Shown piece by piece: positions 34,306-45,171 of a stretch of 64,000 nt of DNA. The notes under the pieces are model-generated. The model saw only the letters and a list, made by a program, of their open reading frames with translations, was not told where the DNA came from and did no database searches. The translations under genes and the position numbers were made by a program. The stretch's first letter is position 1; every line of letters begins with the position of its first letter. This DNA is from Streptomyces seoulensis (GTDB lineage: Bacteria; Actinomycetota; Actinomycetes; Streptomycetales; Streptomycetaceae): the NCBI RefSeq assembly GCF_022846655.1, contig NZ_AP025667.1, positions 2,951,001 through 3,015,000 on the forward strand. The letters run 5' to 3'.

Positions 34306-35367
34306 ATGAAGTCACCGGCACTGCGTCATGTGCTCACGCACCTGATCACCCCGCTGCTGATGTGCATAGGTATGGGGCTCGCCTATATGGGAGCCTTCGT
34401 CACCCCGGAGCCCCACCACATGCCCGTGGCCGTGGTCGGCGCCGGCCCCGAGGCGAAGGTGTTCGCGCAGACGGTGAAGGACACCGCGGGGGACAAGCTC
34501 GACGTCCGTACCGTCTCCACCCGAGCCGCCGCCGTCGAGCTGCTGAAGGACCGGCATGTCACCGGCGCCTATGTGCCCAGCGCACATGAGCCCGAACTGA
34601 TCGTGGCGACCGCCGCCTCCGACATGGGCGCCACCGCCGTGGAGAAGGTCTTCACGCCGGTCGCCGCGCACCAGGGCGCCCCGCTGAAGGTCACCGATAT
34701 CGCCGAGCCGGTCTCCGACGACCCCACCGGACAGGGCCTGTTCTTCCTGCTGATCGCCATCAGCATCGGTTCCTACGCCTCCGTCGCCGCCATCGGCGCC
34801 GCCGGTGCCGCGCTCGCCGTGCGGCTGCGGGCGCTGATCGCCGTGGGCGTGGCCGCCGTGGTCGGCGGCATCGGCGCCCTGCTCGCCGGGCCGATCTTCC
34901 ACCTCGCCCACCACGACCTGGGCACCCTGTGGGCCATGGCGTGGCTCTACTCGGCGGGCATCCTGCTCATCGGCGTCGGCCTGCACACCTTCCTCAAGCG
35001 TTGGACCACGCTCGCCATGATGGTGCTGTTCGTGATGCTGAACTTCACCAGCTCCGGCGGCTTGTTCCGACCCGAGCTCCAGAACGGCTTCTTCGGCACC
35101 CTGCACGCCTTCTGGAACGGCGCCGGCTTCGTCGAGGGCATCCGCTCCCTGCTGTACTTCGGCGATGACGGCATCGCCCGCAACATGTGGACGCTCGTCG
35201 CCTGGCTGGTCGTCGGCATCGCCGTCACCGGCATCGCCGCCCTGTGGGAGCGCCCGGCCCGCCGCACCCAGGAAGAGGTGCCGGCCACCACGGACGCCCC
35301 GGACACCCCCGCGGCCGAGGCCGAGCGCGCGGCCGAGGAAGAGACCGAGGAGTCCGTGGCCGTCTGA
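34306..35367 (+). CDS. ABC-2/YhgE-Pip-like membrane permease
   Basis: 353 residues. One N-terminal TM (HLITPLLMCIGMGLAYMGAF) is followed by an ~110-residue extracytoplasmic domain ([19 protein letters not shown]...VPSAHEPELIVATAASDMG). About five more TMs follow from GLFFLLIAISIGSYASVAAI to LVAWLVVGIAVTGIAAL, with an acidic C-terminal tail (AEAERAAEEETEE). This is the layout of DUF3533/YhgE-type ABC-2 membrane proteins; no ATPase gene is adjacent. Regulated by the divergent MarR through twin operators. Possibly involved in export or stress tolerance. Confidence 0.78.
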   Translation: MKSPALRHVLTHLITPLLMCIGMGLAYMGAFVTPEPHHMPVAVVGAGPEAKVFAQTVKDTAGDKLDVRTVSTRAAAVELLKDRHVTGAYVPSAHEPELIVATAASDMGATAVEKVFTPVAAHQGAPLKVTDIAEPVSDDPTGQGLFFLLIAISIGSYASVAAIGAAGAALAVRLRALIAVGVAAVVGGIGALLAGPIFHLAHHDLGTLWAMAWLYSAGILLIGVGLHTFLKRWTTLAMMVLFVMLNFTSSGGLFRPELQNGFFGTLHAFWNGAGFVEGIRSLLYFGDDGIARNMWTLVAWLVVGIAVTGIAALWERPARRTQEEVPATTDAPDTPAAEAERAAEEETEESVAV

Positions 35368-35482
35368 GCGGCCACGGACGCACGGCCCCGACCGGGCCGG
35401 GAACCCGGTGCCGCCCGGAGACCCGGCACGGTATGGTGGCCGTCCGATCGCGCGCAGTGCGCGGCCGGACGCGACCGAGGAG

Positions 35483-35542
35483 GTGAGACCCATCAACGCT
35501 GTGTCAGCCAGGGTGCTCTCCCCTCGCACCCGTGCCGTGTGA
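35483..35542 (+). other. Candidate leader peptide ORF after a perfect Shine-Dalgarno
   Basis: A perfect AGGAGGTGA (35479-35487) sits in a gene-free 238-bp gap. The only in-frame short ORF reads RPINAVSARVLSPRTRAV-stop at 35542. GTG at 35483 lies inside the SD itself, GTG at 35501 is 13 nt away, and ATC at 35492 has good spacing but is non-canonical. It precedes the gene at 35606. Product and role unproven. Confidence 0.35.
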
Positions 35543-35605
35543 CGGTACGGAACCACGCGACGGTGACCGCGGGAGCGCCCTGAGGCCCCAGGTCCCGAAA
35601 GGCTC

Positions 35606-36412
35606 ATGGCTCTCATGACCGCCATGCCCGCATCACCCTCCCCGCTCGCCGACCCGTCCGCCTTCGTCGCAGCCCTGCGCGCAGCGGGCTGCGTCTTCGC
35701 CGAGGACGAGGCCCGACTGATCCTCGCCACCGCCCGCACCCCCGACGAGGCCACCGCGATGGCCGAGCGCCGCGCCCGCGGACTCCCGCTCGAACACGTC
35801 CTCGGCTGGGCCGAGTTCCACGGCCTGCGCATCACCGTGGCGCCCGGCGTGTTCGTACCCCGCCGCCGCACCGAGTTCCTCGTCGACCAGGCCCTGGCCC
35901 GAGCGCCGCACGCCCGCGTGGTCGTGGACCTGTGCTGCGGCTCCGGCGCACTCGGCGCGGCCCTGGCCGTCGCCCTCGACGGCGCCGAGGTGCACGCCGC
36001 GGACATCGACCCGGCCGCCGTGCGCTGCGCCCGCCGCAACCTCGCTCCCCACAGGGGACGCGCCCACACCGGCGACCTCTACGCGGCGCTCCCCGCCGAT
36101 CTGCGCGGTCGCGTGGGCATCCTGACGGCCAACGTGCCCTACGTGCCCACCGCCGAGGTGGCCCTGCTCCCCGCCGAGGCCCGCGACCACGAACCCACGG
36201 CCGCGCTCGACGGCGGCCCGGACGGCCTCGACGTACTGCGCCGGGTGGCCGCCCAAGCTGCCGAATGGCTGGCCCCCGGCGGCTGCCTGCTCTCCGAGAC
36301 CAGCGCACGCCAGGCGTCCGCCGCCACGGACGTCTTCGCCCAGGCGGGTCTGACCACACATGTGGCGGTCTCACATGAGTGGGACGCACACGTGGTGATC
36401 GGCGTGCGGTGA
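35606..36412 (+). CDS. PrmC/HemK-related N5-glutamine methyltransferase-like protein
   Basis: 268 residues. An N-terminal helical domain (ADPSAFVAALRAAGCVFAEDEARLIL, RRARGLPLEHVLGWAEFHGLRI) is followed by the PrmC-type VFVPRRRTEFLVD and SAM motif VVDLCCGSGALGAALA. The substrate-binding motif reads NVPY rather than the NPPY of true PrmC. LDGGPDGLDVLRRV and a C-terminal VVIGVR complete it. It is a family relative (TIGR03704 type) rather than the housekeeping release-factor methyltransferase; the target protein is unknown. Convergent with the gene at 36419. Confidence 0.85.
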   Translation: MALMTAMPASPSPLADPSAFVAALRAAGCVFAEDEARLILATARTPDEATAMAERRARGLPLEHVLGWAEFHGLRITVAPGVFVPRRRTEFLVDQALARAPHARVVVDLCCGSGALGAALAVALDGAEVHAADIDPAAVRCARRNLAPHRGRAHTGDLYAALPADLRGRVGILTANVPYVPTAEVALLPAEARDHEPTAALDGGPDGLDVLRRVAAQAAEWLAPGGCLLSETSARQASAATDVFAQAGLTTHVAVSHEWDAHVVIGVR

Positions 36413-36418
36413 CGCGGC

Positions 36419-38500
36419 CTACGACAGCTCGCGGGCCCGGGCGATGAGCACAGCCACGTCGTCGTGGTTGTCGGGCTGGTACAGCGTGTCCAGGAGCCGC
36501 TCGCAGACCTCCTCCAGCGGGCGGTCCGGGGCGCCCGCCAGCAGGGACAACAGCCGCTCCAGCCGCTCGTCCAGCGAGTGGCTGCGGGTCTCCACCAGAC
36601 CGTCGGTGTACAGCACCAGCTCGTCACCGGGCTCGAAGTCGACGGTCACGGTGGAGAACCCCACCCCGCCCACCCCCAGCGGCACCCCCGTCGGCAGGTC
36701 CAGCAGCTCCAGCTCCCGGCCCGGACGTATCCGGACCGGCGGCAGGTGCCCGGCGTTGGCGATCAGGCACCGGCGCTGTCGGGGGTCGTGGACGGCGTAC
36801 ACACAGGTGGCGATGGAGTGCTCCGTCGCCGCCGTGGCCTTGTCCAACTGCTGCAGCAGCAGTGACGGGTCGAGGTCGAGCGAGGCCAGCGTGGTGGTGG
36901 CGGTGCGCAGCAGGCCCATCGTGGCGGCCGCGCTGATGCCGCTGCCCATCACGTCGCCGACGACCAGAGCGGTCTTGTCGCCGTCCAGCGGGATGACGTC
37001 GAACCAGTCACCGCCGACCTCGCTGGTCGACCCCGCGGGCTGGTAGCGGGACGCGACCTCCAGCCCCGCCGTCACCGGCGGATGGCTCGGCAGCAGGCTG
37101 CGCTGGAGGGTCAGCGCGGTGCTGCGGGCGTTCTGGTACCAGCGCGCGTTGTCGATCTGCACCGCCGCCCGCGCCGCCAGCTCCCGCGCCAGCAGCACGT
37201 CGTCCTCGTCGAAAGGCGCCGGATTCCGGGTCCGCTTCAGGTCCAGCGCGCCCAGCACCTCCCCGCGCGCGATCAACGGCACCGCCAGATACGAGTGCAG
37301 GCCCGCCCGGCTCAGCATCACCGCGGCCTCCGGGGAGCGGGCGATGCGCGGCAGGTCCTCGTCCTTCACCCGGGACACGAGCACCGCCTCGGCCGTCCGC
37401 ACGCACTCGGTGACCAGACGGTCCGGGCCGTACCAGGCGATCCCGCCGGGCCTGTCCGCCGCCTGTACGGCGTCGCCGCCGTCGTCCGGGCGTATCGCGA
37501 GGGCCCGGATCACGGCGGGCTCGGACGGACCGAGCGTGCTGCGCCTGCCCTCCACCACCGCGTCCAGCAGATCGACGGCGGCCACGTCGGCCAGCGCCGG
37601 CACGGCGACCTCGGCCAGCTCGCACGCGGTGCGCTCCAGCTCCAGCGTCGTACCGATACGGGCCGAGGCGTCCGCGATCAGGGCGAGCCTGCGCCGCGCG
37701 TTCTCCGCCTCCACCGCCGCCCGGTGCTGCTCGGTGATGTCGACCAGCGACAGGGCGATGCCGAGCACATTGCCCAGGGTGTCGTCCAGGCGGTACAGGG
37801 ACAGCGACCAGGTGTGCCCGGCGTCCGGGTCGGCCGGGGTACGACCCACCACCATCCGGTCGATCACCGGGACCCCGGTGGCCAGCACCTCCCGCAGCGC
37901 CTCCTCGATCACGTCGGCGTCCAGCAGCGGCAGCACCTCGCGCAGCATGCGCCCCTCGTGCCGCTCGGCCGGGACCCCGCTGAGCCGCTCCAGCGCCGGG
38001 TTGACCGACACGAACCGCAGCGCCGTGTCCAGGACGGCCAGCCCGATGGGGGACTGGTGCACCATCCGCTCGGAGAGCGCCACGTCGTGTTCCAGCCGCC
38101 GTACCGTCGACTGGTCGGCGGCCAGGCCCAGCGCGTAGACGTCGCCCCGCTCGTCCAGCAGGCGCATGTTGCGGAATTCGACCAGTCGGGTGGTGCCGTC
38201 CTTGCGGCGGATGGGGAAGCCGCCCGCCCAGCTCTGCCCGGTCCGCATCACGTCCTCGAACAGCTCACCCACCAGCTCGATGTGCCGTTCGTGCACCATC
38301 AGCCGGGCCGCGTACCGGCCGAGCGCCTCCCCGGCGGTGTAACCGAACAGCTCCTCGGCCTGGGGGCTCCACAGCACGATGCGGCCCCGGTCGTCCAGCA
38401 CCACGGAGGCCACGCCCAGCATGTCGAGCAGGCCGCCGGGCCGCACCGGGCCGCGCTCGGGCTCGCCGTTCCCGGCCGCCTGAGTCTCGGCTGCACTCAT
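36419..38500 (-). CDS. PAS-PAS-GAF-SpoIIE (PP2C) phosphatase
   Basis: 693 residues from the ATG at 38500. PAS1 (about 25-140) is LGVASVVLDDRGRIVLWSPQAEELFGYTAGEALGR. PAS2 (about 145-260) is SPIGLAVLDTALRFVSVNPALERLSG. A GAF domain (about 270-435) includes LIADASARIGTTLELERTA and GLHSYLAVPLIARGEVLGALDLKR. The C-terminal SpoIIE phosphatase has ALTLQRSLLP, EVGGDWFDVIPLDGDKTALVVGDVMGSG, ANAGHLPP, LYTDGLVETR and NHDDVAVLIAR. It is presumed to dephosphorylate an anti-sigma-factor antagonist in response to a PAS/GAF signal. There is no kinase domain. Confidence 0.93.
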   Translation of the reverse strand: MSAAETQAAGNGEPERGPVRPGGLLDMLGVASVVLDDRGRIVLWSPQAEELFGYTAGEALGRYAARLMVHERHIELVGELFEDVMRTGQSWAGGFPIRRKDGTTRLVEFRNMRLLDERGDVYALGLAADQSTVRRLEHDVALSERMVHQSPIGLAVLDTALRFVSVNPALERLSGVPAERHEGRMLREVLPLLDADVIEEALREVLATGVPVIDRMVVGRTPADPDAGHTWSLSLYRLDDTLGNVLGIALSLVDITEQHRAAVEAENARRRLALIADASARIGTTLELERTACELAEVAVPALADVAAVDLLDAVVEGRRSTLGPSEPAVIRALAIRPDDGGDAVQAADRPGGIAWYGPDRLVTECVRTAEAVLVSRVKDEDLPRIARSPEAAVMLSRAGLHSYLAVPLIARGEVLGALDLKRTRNPAPFDEDDVLLARELAARAAVQIDNARWYQNARSTALTLQRSLLPSHPPVTAGLEVASRYQPAGSTSEVGGDWFDVIPLDGDKTALVVGDVMGSGISAAATMGLLRTATTTLASLDLDPSLLLQQLDKATAATEHSIATCVYAVHDPRQRRCLIANAGHLPPVRIRPGRELELLDLPTGVPLGVGGVGFSTVTVDFEPGDELVLYTDGLVETRSHSLDERLERLLSLLAGAPDRPLEEVCERLLDTLYQPDNHDDVAVLIARARELS

Positions 38501-38807
38501 GCCACGCACCGCCTTCGCCCGTCCGCACGGCACGCCGTCCCCCGTGCCGACTCCCCTTGTCGTACCGCGCTCACACCTGCCTCGCCGAGGCCGTGGTCCT
38601 CCGCGGCCTCAGCGTCCACCATCTCTCACTCCGGCCTCCCGCGTACTCCCCGGCCGCCGCACCCGTGCGACGCGTGCGGCGCCCGTCGCCCACTGAGCCG
38701 GGAGAGTTCACCGCCATCTTCCTTGGTTGGTCTGTACATGCCTACCTGGGCGGGCCAGACTGTGCGCCGACCGAGTGTCCCCACCCCCCTCACCGAGGAG
38801 TCGGCCC
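38501..38807. other. Intergenic region upstream of secreted protein gene
   Basis: 307 bp between divergent genes. No gene is supported. The stretch 38720-38745 is less GC-rich (CTTCCTTGGTTGGTCTGTAC) and is the likely promoter zone of the gene at 38808, with no clear -35/-10 pair. Confidence 0.3.
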
Positions 38808-39689
38808 ATGCCCGCCCCTGCCCGAGAACGCCGCCGCGCGTTACTCGCCGGACTCGTCACCCTCGCCACCGCCGCCGTCGTATCCCTGGGCTCCGCCGCC
38901 CCCGCCTCGGCGGCGGACGTCTGGACCGAGACCGGTTCCGACCGCGCCGACCCGCTGACCGAGAGCCAGGGCCTGACCTCCGTGGAGGTCCCGGCCAACA
39001 GCCCCAACCGCTACACCGGCATCGGCACCATCCCGGTCGGCGTCTCCAGCCGGGGCTGGAACCACGTCGGCGACCCCGACGCCTCGTACAACGGCTACTA
39101 CATCGAGCCCTACCAGCGGGACTCGGGCAACTCCAAGATGTACCGGGTGCAGGCGCCCGGCGGTGCCTGGTCGGAGTACGTGCACACGCTCGCCCCCGGC
39201 GAGGCCATGAACAACTCCTGGTCCGCCATCTCGCCCGACGGGCAGTGGATGCTCTCCGGCGAGTGGGGCACCATGAACCGCCTGCTGGTCTTCCCCACCC
39301 CCGGCGTCAACGCGGCCACCTCGCCTTCGGCCGACCTGAAGCTGGCCTCGAACGTCACCCTGGACCACCCCGTACGCGATGTGCAGGGCTGCGACTTCTC
39401 CGGGCCCACCACGCTGCTCTGCTCCTCCGACGACCCGGAGGGCACGCTGTTCGGCATGACCAAGCCGCTCCTCCAGATCGACCTGTCGGCGGCGCCGAAC
39501 GGCACCTCGAACGTCTCCGGTCATGTGACGGCCCTGCGCCAGTTGCCGCTGCGCAGCTCCTGCTCGGGCAGCTTCGAGACCGAGGGCATCGACTACGACC
39601 GGCGCAGCGGTGTCCTGCGGGTGATCGTCGTCTCGCCAGGGTTCTGTGTGATCACGGACAGCAAGACGTACAAGTTCACCCGGAGCTGA
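38808..39689 (+). CDS. Secreted protein of unknown function
   Basis: 293 residues; GAGGAG precedes the ATG. Signal peptide: RERRRALLAGLVTLATAAVVSLGSAAPASAAD with probable cleavage after ASA. The mature part has YRVQAPGGAWSEYVHTLAPGEAMNNSW, SAISPDGQWMLSGEWGTMNRLLVFPTPG and CDFSGPTTLLCSSDDPEGTLFG, reminiscent of beta-propeller blades. Four conserved-looking Cys (CDF, LLC, SSC, GFC) suggest disulfides. Not recognised as an enzyme. Single gene. Confidence 0.75.
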   Translation: MPAPARERRRALLAGLVTLATAAVVSLGSAAPASAADVWTETGSDRADPLTESQGLTSVEVPANSPNRYTGIGTIPVGVSSRGWNHVGDPDASYNGYYIEPYQRDSGNSKMYRVQAPGGAWSEYVHTLAPGEAMNNSWSAISPDGQWMLSGEWGTMNRLLVFPTPGVNAATSPSADLKLASNVTLDHPVRDVQGCDFSGPTTLLCSSDDPEGTLFGMTKPLLQIDLSAAPNGTSNVSGHVTALRQLPLRSSCSGSFETEGIDYDRRSGVLRVIVVSPGFCVITDSKTYKFTRS

Positions 39690-39774
39690 CTTCCCGGGTC
39701 CGCCGACTTCCAGGGGGATGGCCGGCGTGGGCCGGGGTACCCGACCAGCGCGCACGGCCAGGAAAGGAGCGGAC

Positions 39775-40149
39775 ATGACGAATACGGAGGCATCGCACCC
39801 GGAAACCGTCTCGGTGGAGATCAGCGGGTGTTCGCCGGACGACGCACGTGTGGTCTTCGATGTGCTGAGCACCTGCTTCGCGTCGGACCGTGACGCGGGC
39901 GAGACCCCGCAGCAGCAGGACGAGACTCGCCCCATGGTGTGGCTCGGTACGTACGACATCGCGGAGTCCCACACCGGGACGTGCCCGCCGGCCAAGCTCA
40001 GCTCGTCCGTCCAGGCGGATGTGCAGGGCGGGTACTGGGCGGTCAACCGGTTCCGGGAGGCGCTGGACGAGATGTTCACCGTCCAGGAGACCGTCAAGGC
40101 CTCCGGCGACCAGGAGCGGGAACTCCACCTGCTGCTGGGCAGCCGCTGA
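39775..40149 (+). CDS. Small hypothetical protein
   Basis: 124 residues, GGAAAGGAG Shine-Dalgarno before the ATG. Acidic and hydrophilic with no membrane segment: HPETVSVEISGCSPDDARVVFDVLSTCF, then a QQQDETRPMVWLGTYDI strand and GGYWAVNRFREALDEMF. The alternating beta-alpha pattern suggests a compact cytosolic domain. I do not recognise the family. Array B begins 72 bp after its stop. Confidence 0.65.
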   Translation: MTNTEASHPETVSVEISGCSPDDARVVFDVLSTCFASDRDAGETPQQQDETRPMVWLGTYDIAESHTGTCPPAKLSSSVQADVQGGYWAVNRFREALDEMFTVQETVKASGDQERELHLLLGSR

Positions 40150-40220
40150 CCGAACCCCCCCTTGTACGAGGTGCCTCGGCCGACCCCCGTCGGTCGGGGC
40201 GCTCTGCTGTGTGGGCCCGG

Positions 40221-40430
40221 CCCACGTGGCTTCCGCCCATGTGCCCGCCACCTCTGTGCCCACCGCCCATGTGGCCAAGGCCCATGTGCCCACCGCCCAT
40301 GTGGCCAAGGCCCATGTGTCCACCGCCCATGTGGCCAAGGCCCATGTGCCCACCGCCTATGTGGCCAAGGCCCACGTGCCCTCGGCCCACGTGCACCACG
40401 CCCATGTACCCCCAGCCCATGTGCCCTCCG
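40221..40430. repeat. 15-bp tandem repeat array B (14 units)
   Basis: Fourteen contiguous 15-bp units. The middle seven alternate CCCATGTGGCCAAGG and CCCATGTGCCCACCG as a 30-bp higher-order repeat. The outer units are degenerate. The array ends 12 bp before a palindromic operator/promoter for the oxidoreductase gene at 40513. All frames run open as pentapeptide repeats, an artefact of the 15-bp period. Shares CCYAYGTG with array A. Confidence 0.9.
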
Positions 40431-40441
40431 TCCCACCCTTA

Positions 40442-42528
<2,087 letters not shown>

Positions 42529-42553
42529 GCCCTAGCGTCCCTAGGATGACCCC

Positions 42554-43105
42554 ATGTCACTCCCGCACGCCATCCTCACCGCCCTGCTGGAGAAGCCGTC
42601 CTCGGGTCTGGAACTGACCCGGCGGTTCGACAAGTCGATCGGCTACTTCTGGTCGGCGACCCACCAGCAGATCTACCGCGAGCTGGGGAAGCTGGAGGGC
42701 GAGGGGTTCATCCGCGCGCTGGCGTCCACACAGCCGGCCCGTGGGCAGAAGAAGAGTTACGAGGTTCTGCCCGCGGGCCGCGCCGAGCTGGCCCGCTGGA
42801 CCGCCGTGCCCCAGGACCCCAAGCCGATGCGGGACGCGATGCTACTCAGGCTGCGCGCGGCGGCAGTGGTCGGCACGGAGGGCCTGGCCGCCGACATGCG
42901 CCGCCATCTGGACCTGCATCAAAGCCAGTTGGCCGAGTACCGGGAGATCGAGAAGCGCGACTTCCCACCCGGCCGGGACTCCCCGCAGGACCGGCTGCGC
43001 CATCTGGTCCTGCGGGCCGGGATCGACCTGGAGACCTTCTGGGCCCAGTGGCTCACCGAGGCGCTGAAGGAGCTCCCGGAACCGCCCGGTGAGCCGGAGC
43101 ACTGA
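42554..43105 (+). CDS. PadR-family transcriptional regulator
   Basis: 183 residues. The N-terminal PadR winged helix is LPHAILTALLEKPSSGLELTRRFDKSIGYFWSATHQQIYRELGKLEGEGF, with the wing RGQKKSYEVLPAGRAEL. The C-terminal Vir-like helical domain is DAMLLRLRAAAVVG to LRAGIDLETFWAQWL. It lies 25 bp after the oxidoreductase gene and may regulate that operon together with MarR. Confidence 0.92.
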   Translation: MSLPHAILTALLEKPSSGLELTRRFDKSIGYFWSATHQQIYRELGKLEGEGFIRALASTQPARGQKKSYEVLPAGRAELARWTAVPQDPKPMRDAMLLRLRAAAVVGTEGLAADMRRHLDLHQSQLAEYREIEKRDFPPGRDSPQDRLRHLVLRAGIDLETFWAQWLTEALKELPEPPGEPEH

Positions 43106-43117
43106 TGCGGTCCCCAC

Positions 43118-43663
43118 TCAGTACCGCCGGTGGGATCGCGGCCGGCGGCGCAGGAACCAGGCGCCCGTGATGACCGCCGACCCCACCAGCGCAGCGCCCA
43201 CCCCCAGGGTGAGCGCGCCGTAGTCGCGGGCGGAGCCGCCCAGACCGCCCAGCACGCCCCGGGAGGGCGCGGGCCTGACCGCGGCGCTGGCCGCGGCGGT
43301 CGGGGTGGACGCCGCGGACACGATGACGACCTGGGTGCCCGCCGACACGCCGTTGGAGCACACCACCATCACCGTGTACGTCCCCGGCGCCACCCCCGAC
43401 CAGGCGGCCGACTGACTGACCGTCGTCCCCGACAGCGCCACCTGCCGCCCCTGGGCGAAGCTCGTCCGCCCGCTGCTCAGCAGCGAGGCGGTGCCCCAAC
43501 TGCCGTTGTTCTGGGCGCAGGCGCTGGTCACGACCGACACGTTGGCGCCCGAGGTGCTGACGGAGATGCCGGACACGGCTGCGGACGGCCCGGCGAGCAC
43601 GAGCGGCAGCGCGAGGGCGGCCAAGGGTGCGGCGGAACGGGAGATGATTCGGGAGTAGCGCAT
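43118..43663 (-). CDS. Secreted/C-terminally anchored small surface protein
   Basis: 181 residues from the ATG at 43663. A signal peptide (RSAAPLAALALPLVLAGPSAAVSG) precedes a beta-rich domain (GISVSTSGANVSVVTSACAQNNGSWGTASLLSSG, GTYTVMVVCSNGVSAGTQV) with two Cys. A TPTAAAS linker leads to a C-terminal hydrophobic segment (LTLGVGAALVGSAVITGAWFLRR) and an Arg-rich tail. It is probably membrane-anchored outside the cell. No LPXTG motif is seen. Convergent with padR. Confidence 0.72.
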   Translation of the reverse strand: MRYSRIISRSAAPLAALALPLVLAGPSAAVSGISVSTSGANVSVVTSACAQNNGSWGTASLLSSGRTSFAQGRQVALSGTTVSQSAAWSGVAPGTYTVMVVCSNGVSAGTQVVIVSAASTPTAAASAAVRPAPSRGVLGGLGGSARDYGALTLGVGAALVGSAVITGAWFLRRRPRSHRRY

Positions 43664-43823
43664 GGGCTCGCCTCCGGCGGCACGGTGGCGGTACGTCCCA
43701 TGCGCCGCCGGGGTCGGGAACATCCGTGCTGCCCCAGAAGCAGCCAACGCGGCCCCGTGAGGCGCCGCATGCGCAGGGCGTCCGCACAGGTGAAGCACTG
43801 CGCCGTCCGGGCGTTCGCCGCCG

Positions 43824-44798
43824 TCAGCGGCCCGTCGTGACCGTCCGTTCCGCCGAGAAGCCGCCCCAGGTGCCGTCGGGCAGCCGGGCCCGCAGGCGTA
43901 CCCGGTGGACCTCCCCGGCCTCCCGCCCGGCGTACAGGCTGTGGTGCGCCCGGCCGCGCGGCGGCGTGCCGCCCCACACGAGGGAACTGTCCGTGCCCCC
44001 GTCCAGCCGGATCTGGTACTCGGTCATCACTCCGTCCACCTCCGGCGGGTCCCAGGCGAGATCGAGGTAGTACGACCCGGCGGAGCGGCGCGAGGTCACC
44101 GTGAAGCCGGTCGGCGCGGTGCCCCGGCGCTCGCCGGTGCCCGGCGTGGTGAGACGGACCGGTGCGCTCACGGGCGAGAGGTTGCCCGCCGCGTCCTGGG
44201 CCCGGACGGTGAACGTGTAGCGGGTGCCGGGGCGCAGTCCGGTGACCACGGTCGCCGTCTGGCCCCCGCCCACGCCGTGGATCTTCACCCCGTCCTGCTG
44301 GACGGCGTACGACCGTACGCCCCGGTCGTCGTGCGCGGCCGCCCAGGAGAGCTGGACCGCGCGGCCGTCCACCACGCGTCCGGTCACGTGCTCGGGGCGG
44401 CTCGGCGCCGAGTGGTCCGCCGCCACCGAAGCGGGTGTCCGGGCCCGCGCCTCACGGCTCGGCGGCCCGAGCCGCCCGTCCGCGCTCCGGGCCCGTACGG
44501 TGAAGACATACGGGGTGGACGGCTTGAGCCTGGTGACATCCACCATGTGCTGCGCAGCCGGTACTTCGCTGACTTTCGTGGTGCCCCGATATACCTCGTA
44601 GGTGTGGACGCCTGATCCGGCCGCGTTCCACATCACATGGATGCTGGTGGCGCTCCCCGCGTCGGCGGTGACCCCGGTCGGCGCCCCAGGAGCCGGGCCG
44701 GCGTCGGCCCCGCTGTCGGCAGGACCGCAGGAGAGGGCCAGGAGAAGGACCGCGCAGACCGGCACCCGGCGGCCGGGGCGGAGGGGAACACGTCGCAC
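43824..44798 (-). CDS. Triple fibronectin type III secreted protein (probable lipoprotein)
   Basis: 324 residues from the GTG at 44798 (GGGAGG upstream); the frame is open further but the signal peptide starts here. VCAVLLLALSC gives a lipobox-like end at Cys about 24. Three FN3 domains follow: about 36-115 (APTGVTADAGSATSIHVMWNAA), 125-210 (RPEHVTGRVVDGRAVQLSW with TGLRPGTRYTFTVRAQDAAGN) and 222-320 (GYYLDLAW-type strand, then EYQIRLDGG). There is no catalytic domain, so it is probably an adhesive or carbohydrate-proximal surface protein. Confidence 0.82.
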   Translation of the reverse strand: MRRVPLRPGRRVPVCAVLLLALSCGPADSGADAGPAPGAPTGVTADAGSATSIHVMWNAAGSGVHTYEVYRGTTKVSEVPAAQHMVDVTRLKPSTPYVFTVRARSADGRLGPPSREARARTPASVAADHSAPSRPEHVTGRVVDGRAVQLSWAAAHDDRGVRSYAVQQDGVKIHGVGGGQTATVVTGLRPGTRYTFTVRAQDAAGNLSPVSAPVRLTTPGTGERRGTAPTGFTVTSRRSAGSYYLDLAWDPPEVDGVMTEYQIRLDGGTDSSLVWGGTPPRGRAHHSLYAGREAGEVHRVRLRARLPDGTWGGFSAERTVTTGR

Positions 44799-45171
44799 GG
44801 CGCTGCCTCCCGGAGGCCCGGCGGCAAAGGTCCGGACCAATATGGCGCCCGCGAGGCTCTCGTGGCAAGGGGGTCGCGGTGGTGGAAGCGTCCGGGCGTT
44901 ACGTATGCTGTGGTCTTCCTGAGGCGTGAACTGCCCCGAGACGGGGTCGAGTTCATGCCCGTGGCGCGGAAACGCTGTCGTCGCCGAACCCGCGCCGACG
45001 CGGGCGGCCGGGGGGCGGGCCTTCGCCGGTCCGGCCCTCCGGACCCCCGTGAACTGCTCCATCCGGCCGCAGAACATGCCCCGTCCGGCCTCATGACGGC
45101 AACCGTGCGCCCTTCGCGCCACCCGCGTGGGTGATGGTGTCTGAAATGTCCCCAACGGGAGGTTCTCCAGC
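44799..45171. other. Intergenic region, FN3 protein / chitosanase
   Basis: 373 bp between divergent genes. I see no gene or RNA. The segment 44890-44930 (TTACGTATGCTGTGG) is the least GC-rich part and the likeliest promoter location. Confidence 0.3.

Noticed and set aside
38720..38760. DasR-type operator before the secreted protein gene
   Set aside because: TTGGTCTGTAC resembles only half of the ACTGGTCTAGACCACT site; the second arm does not match.
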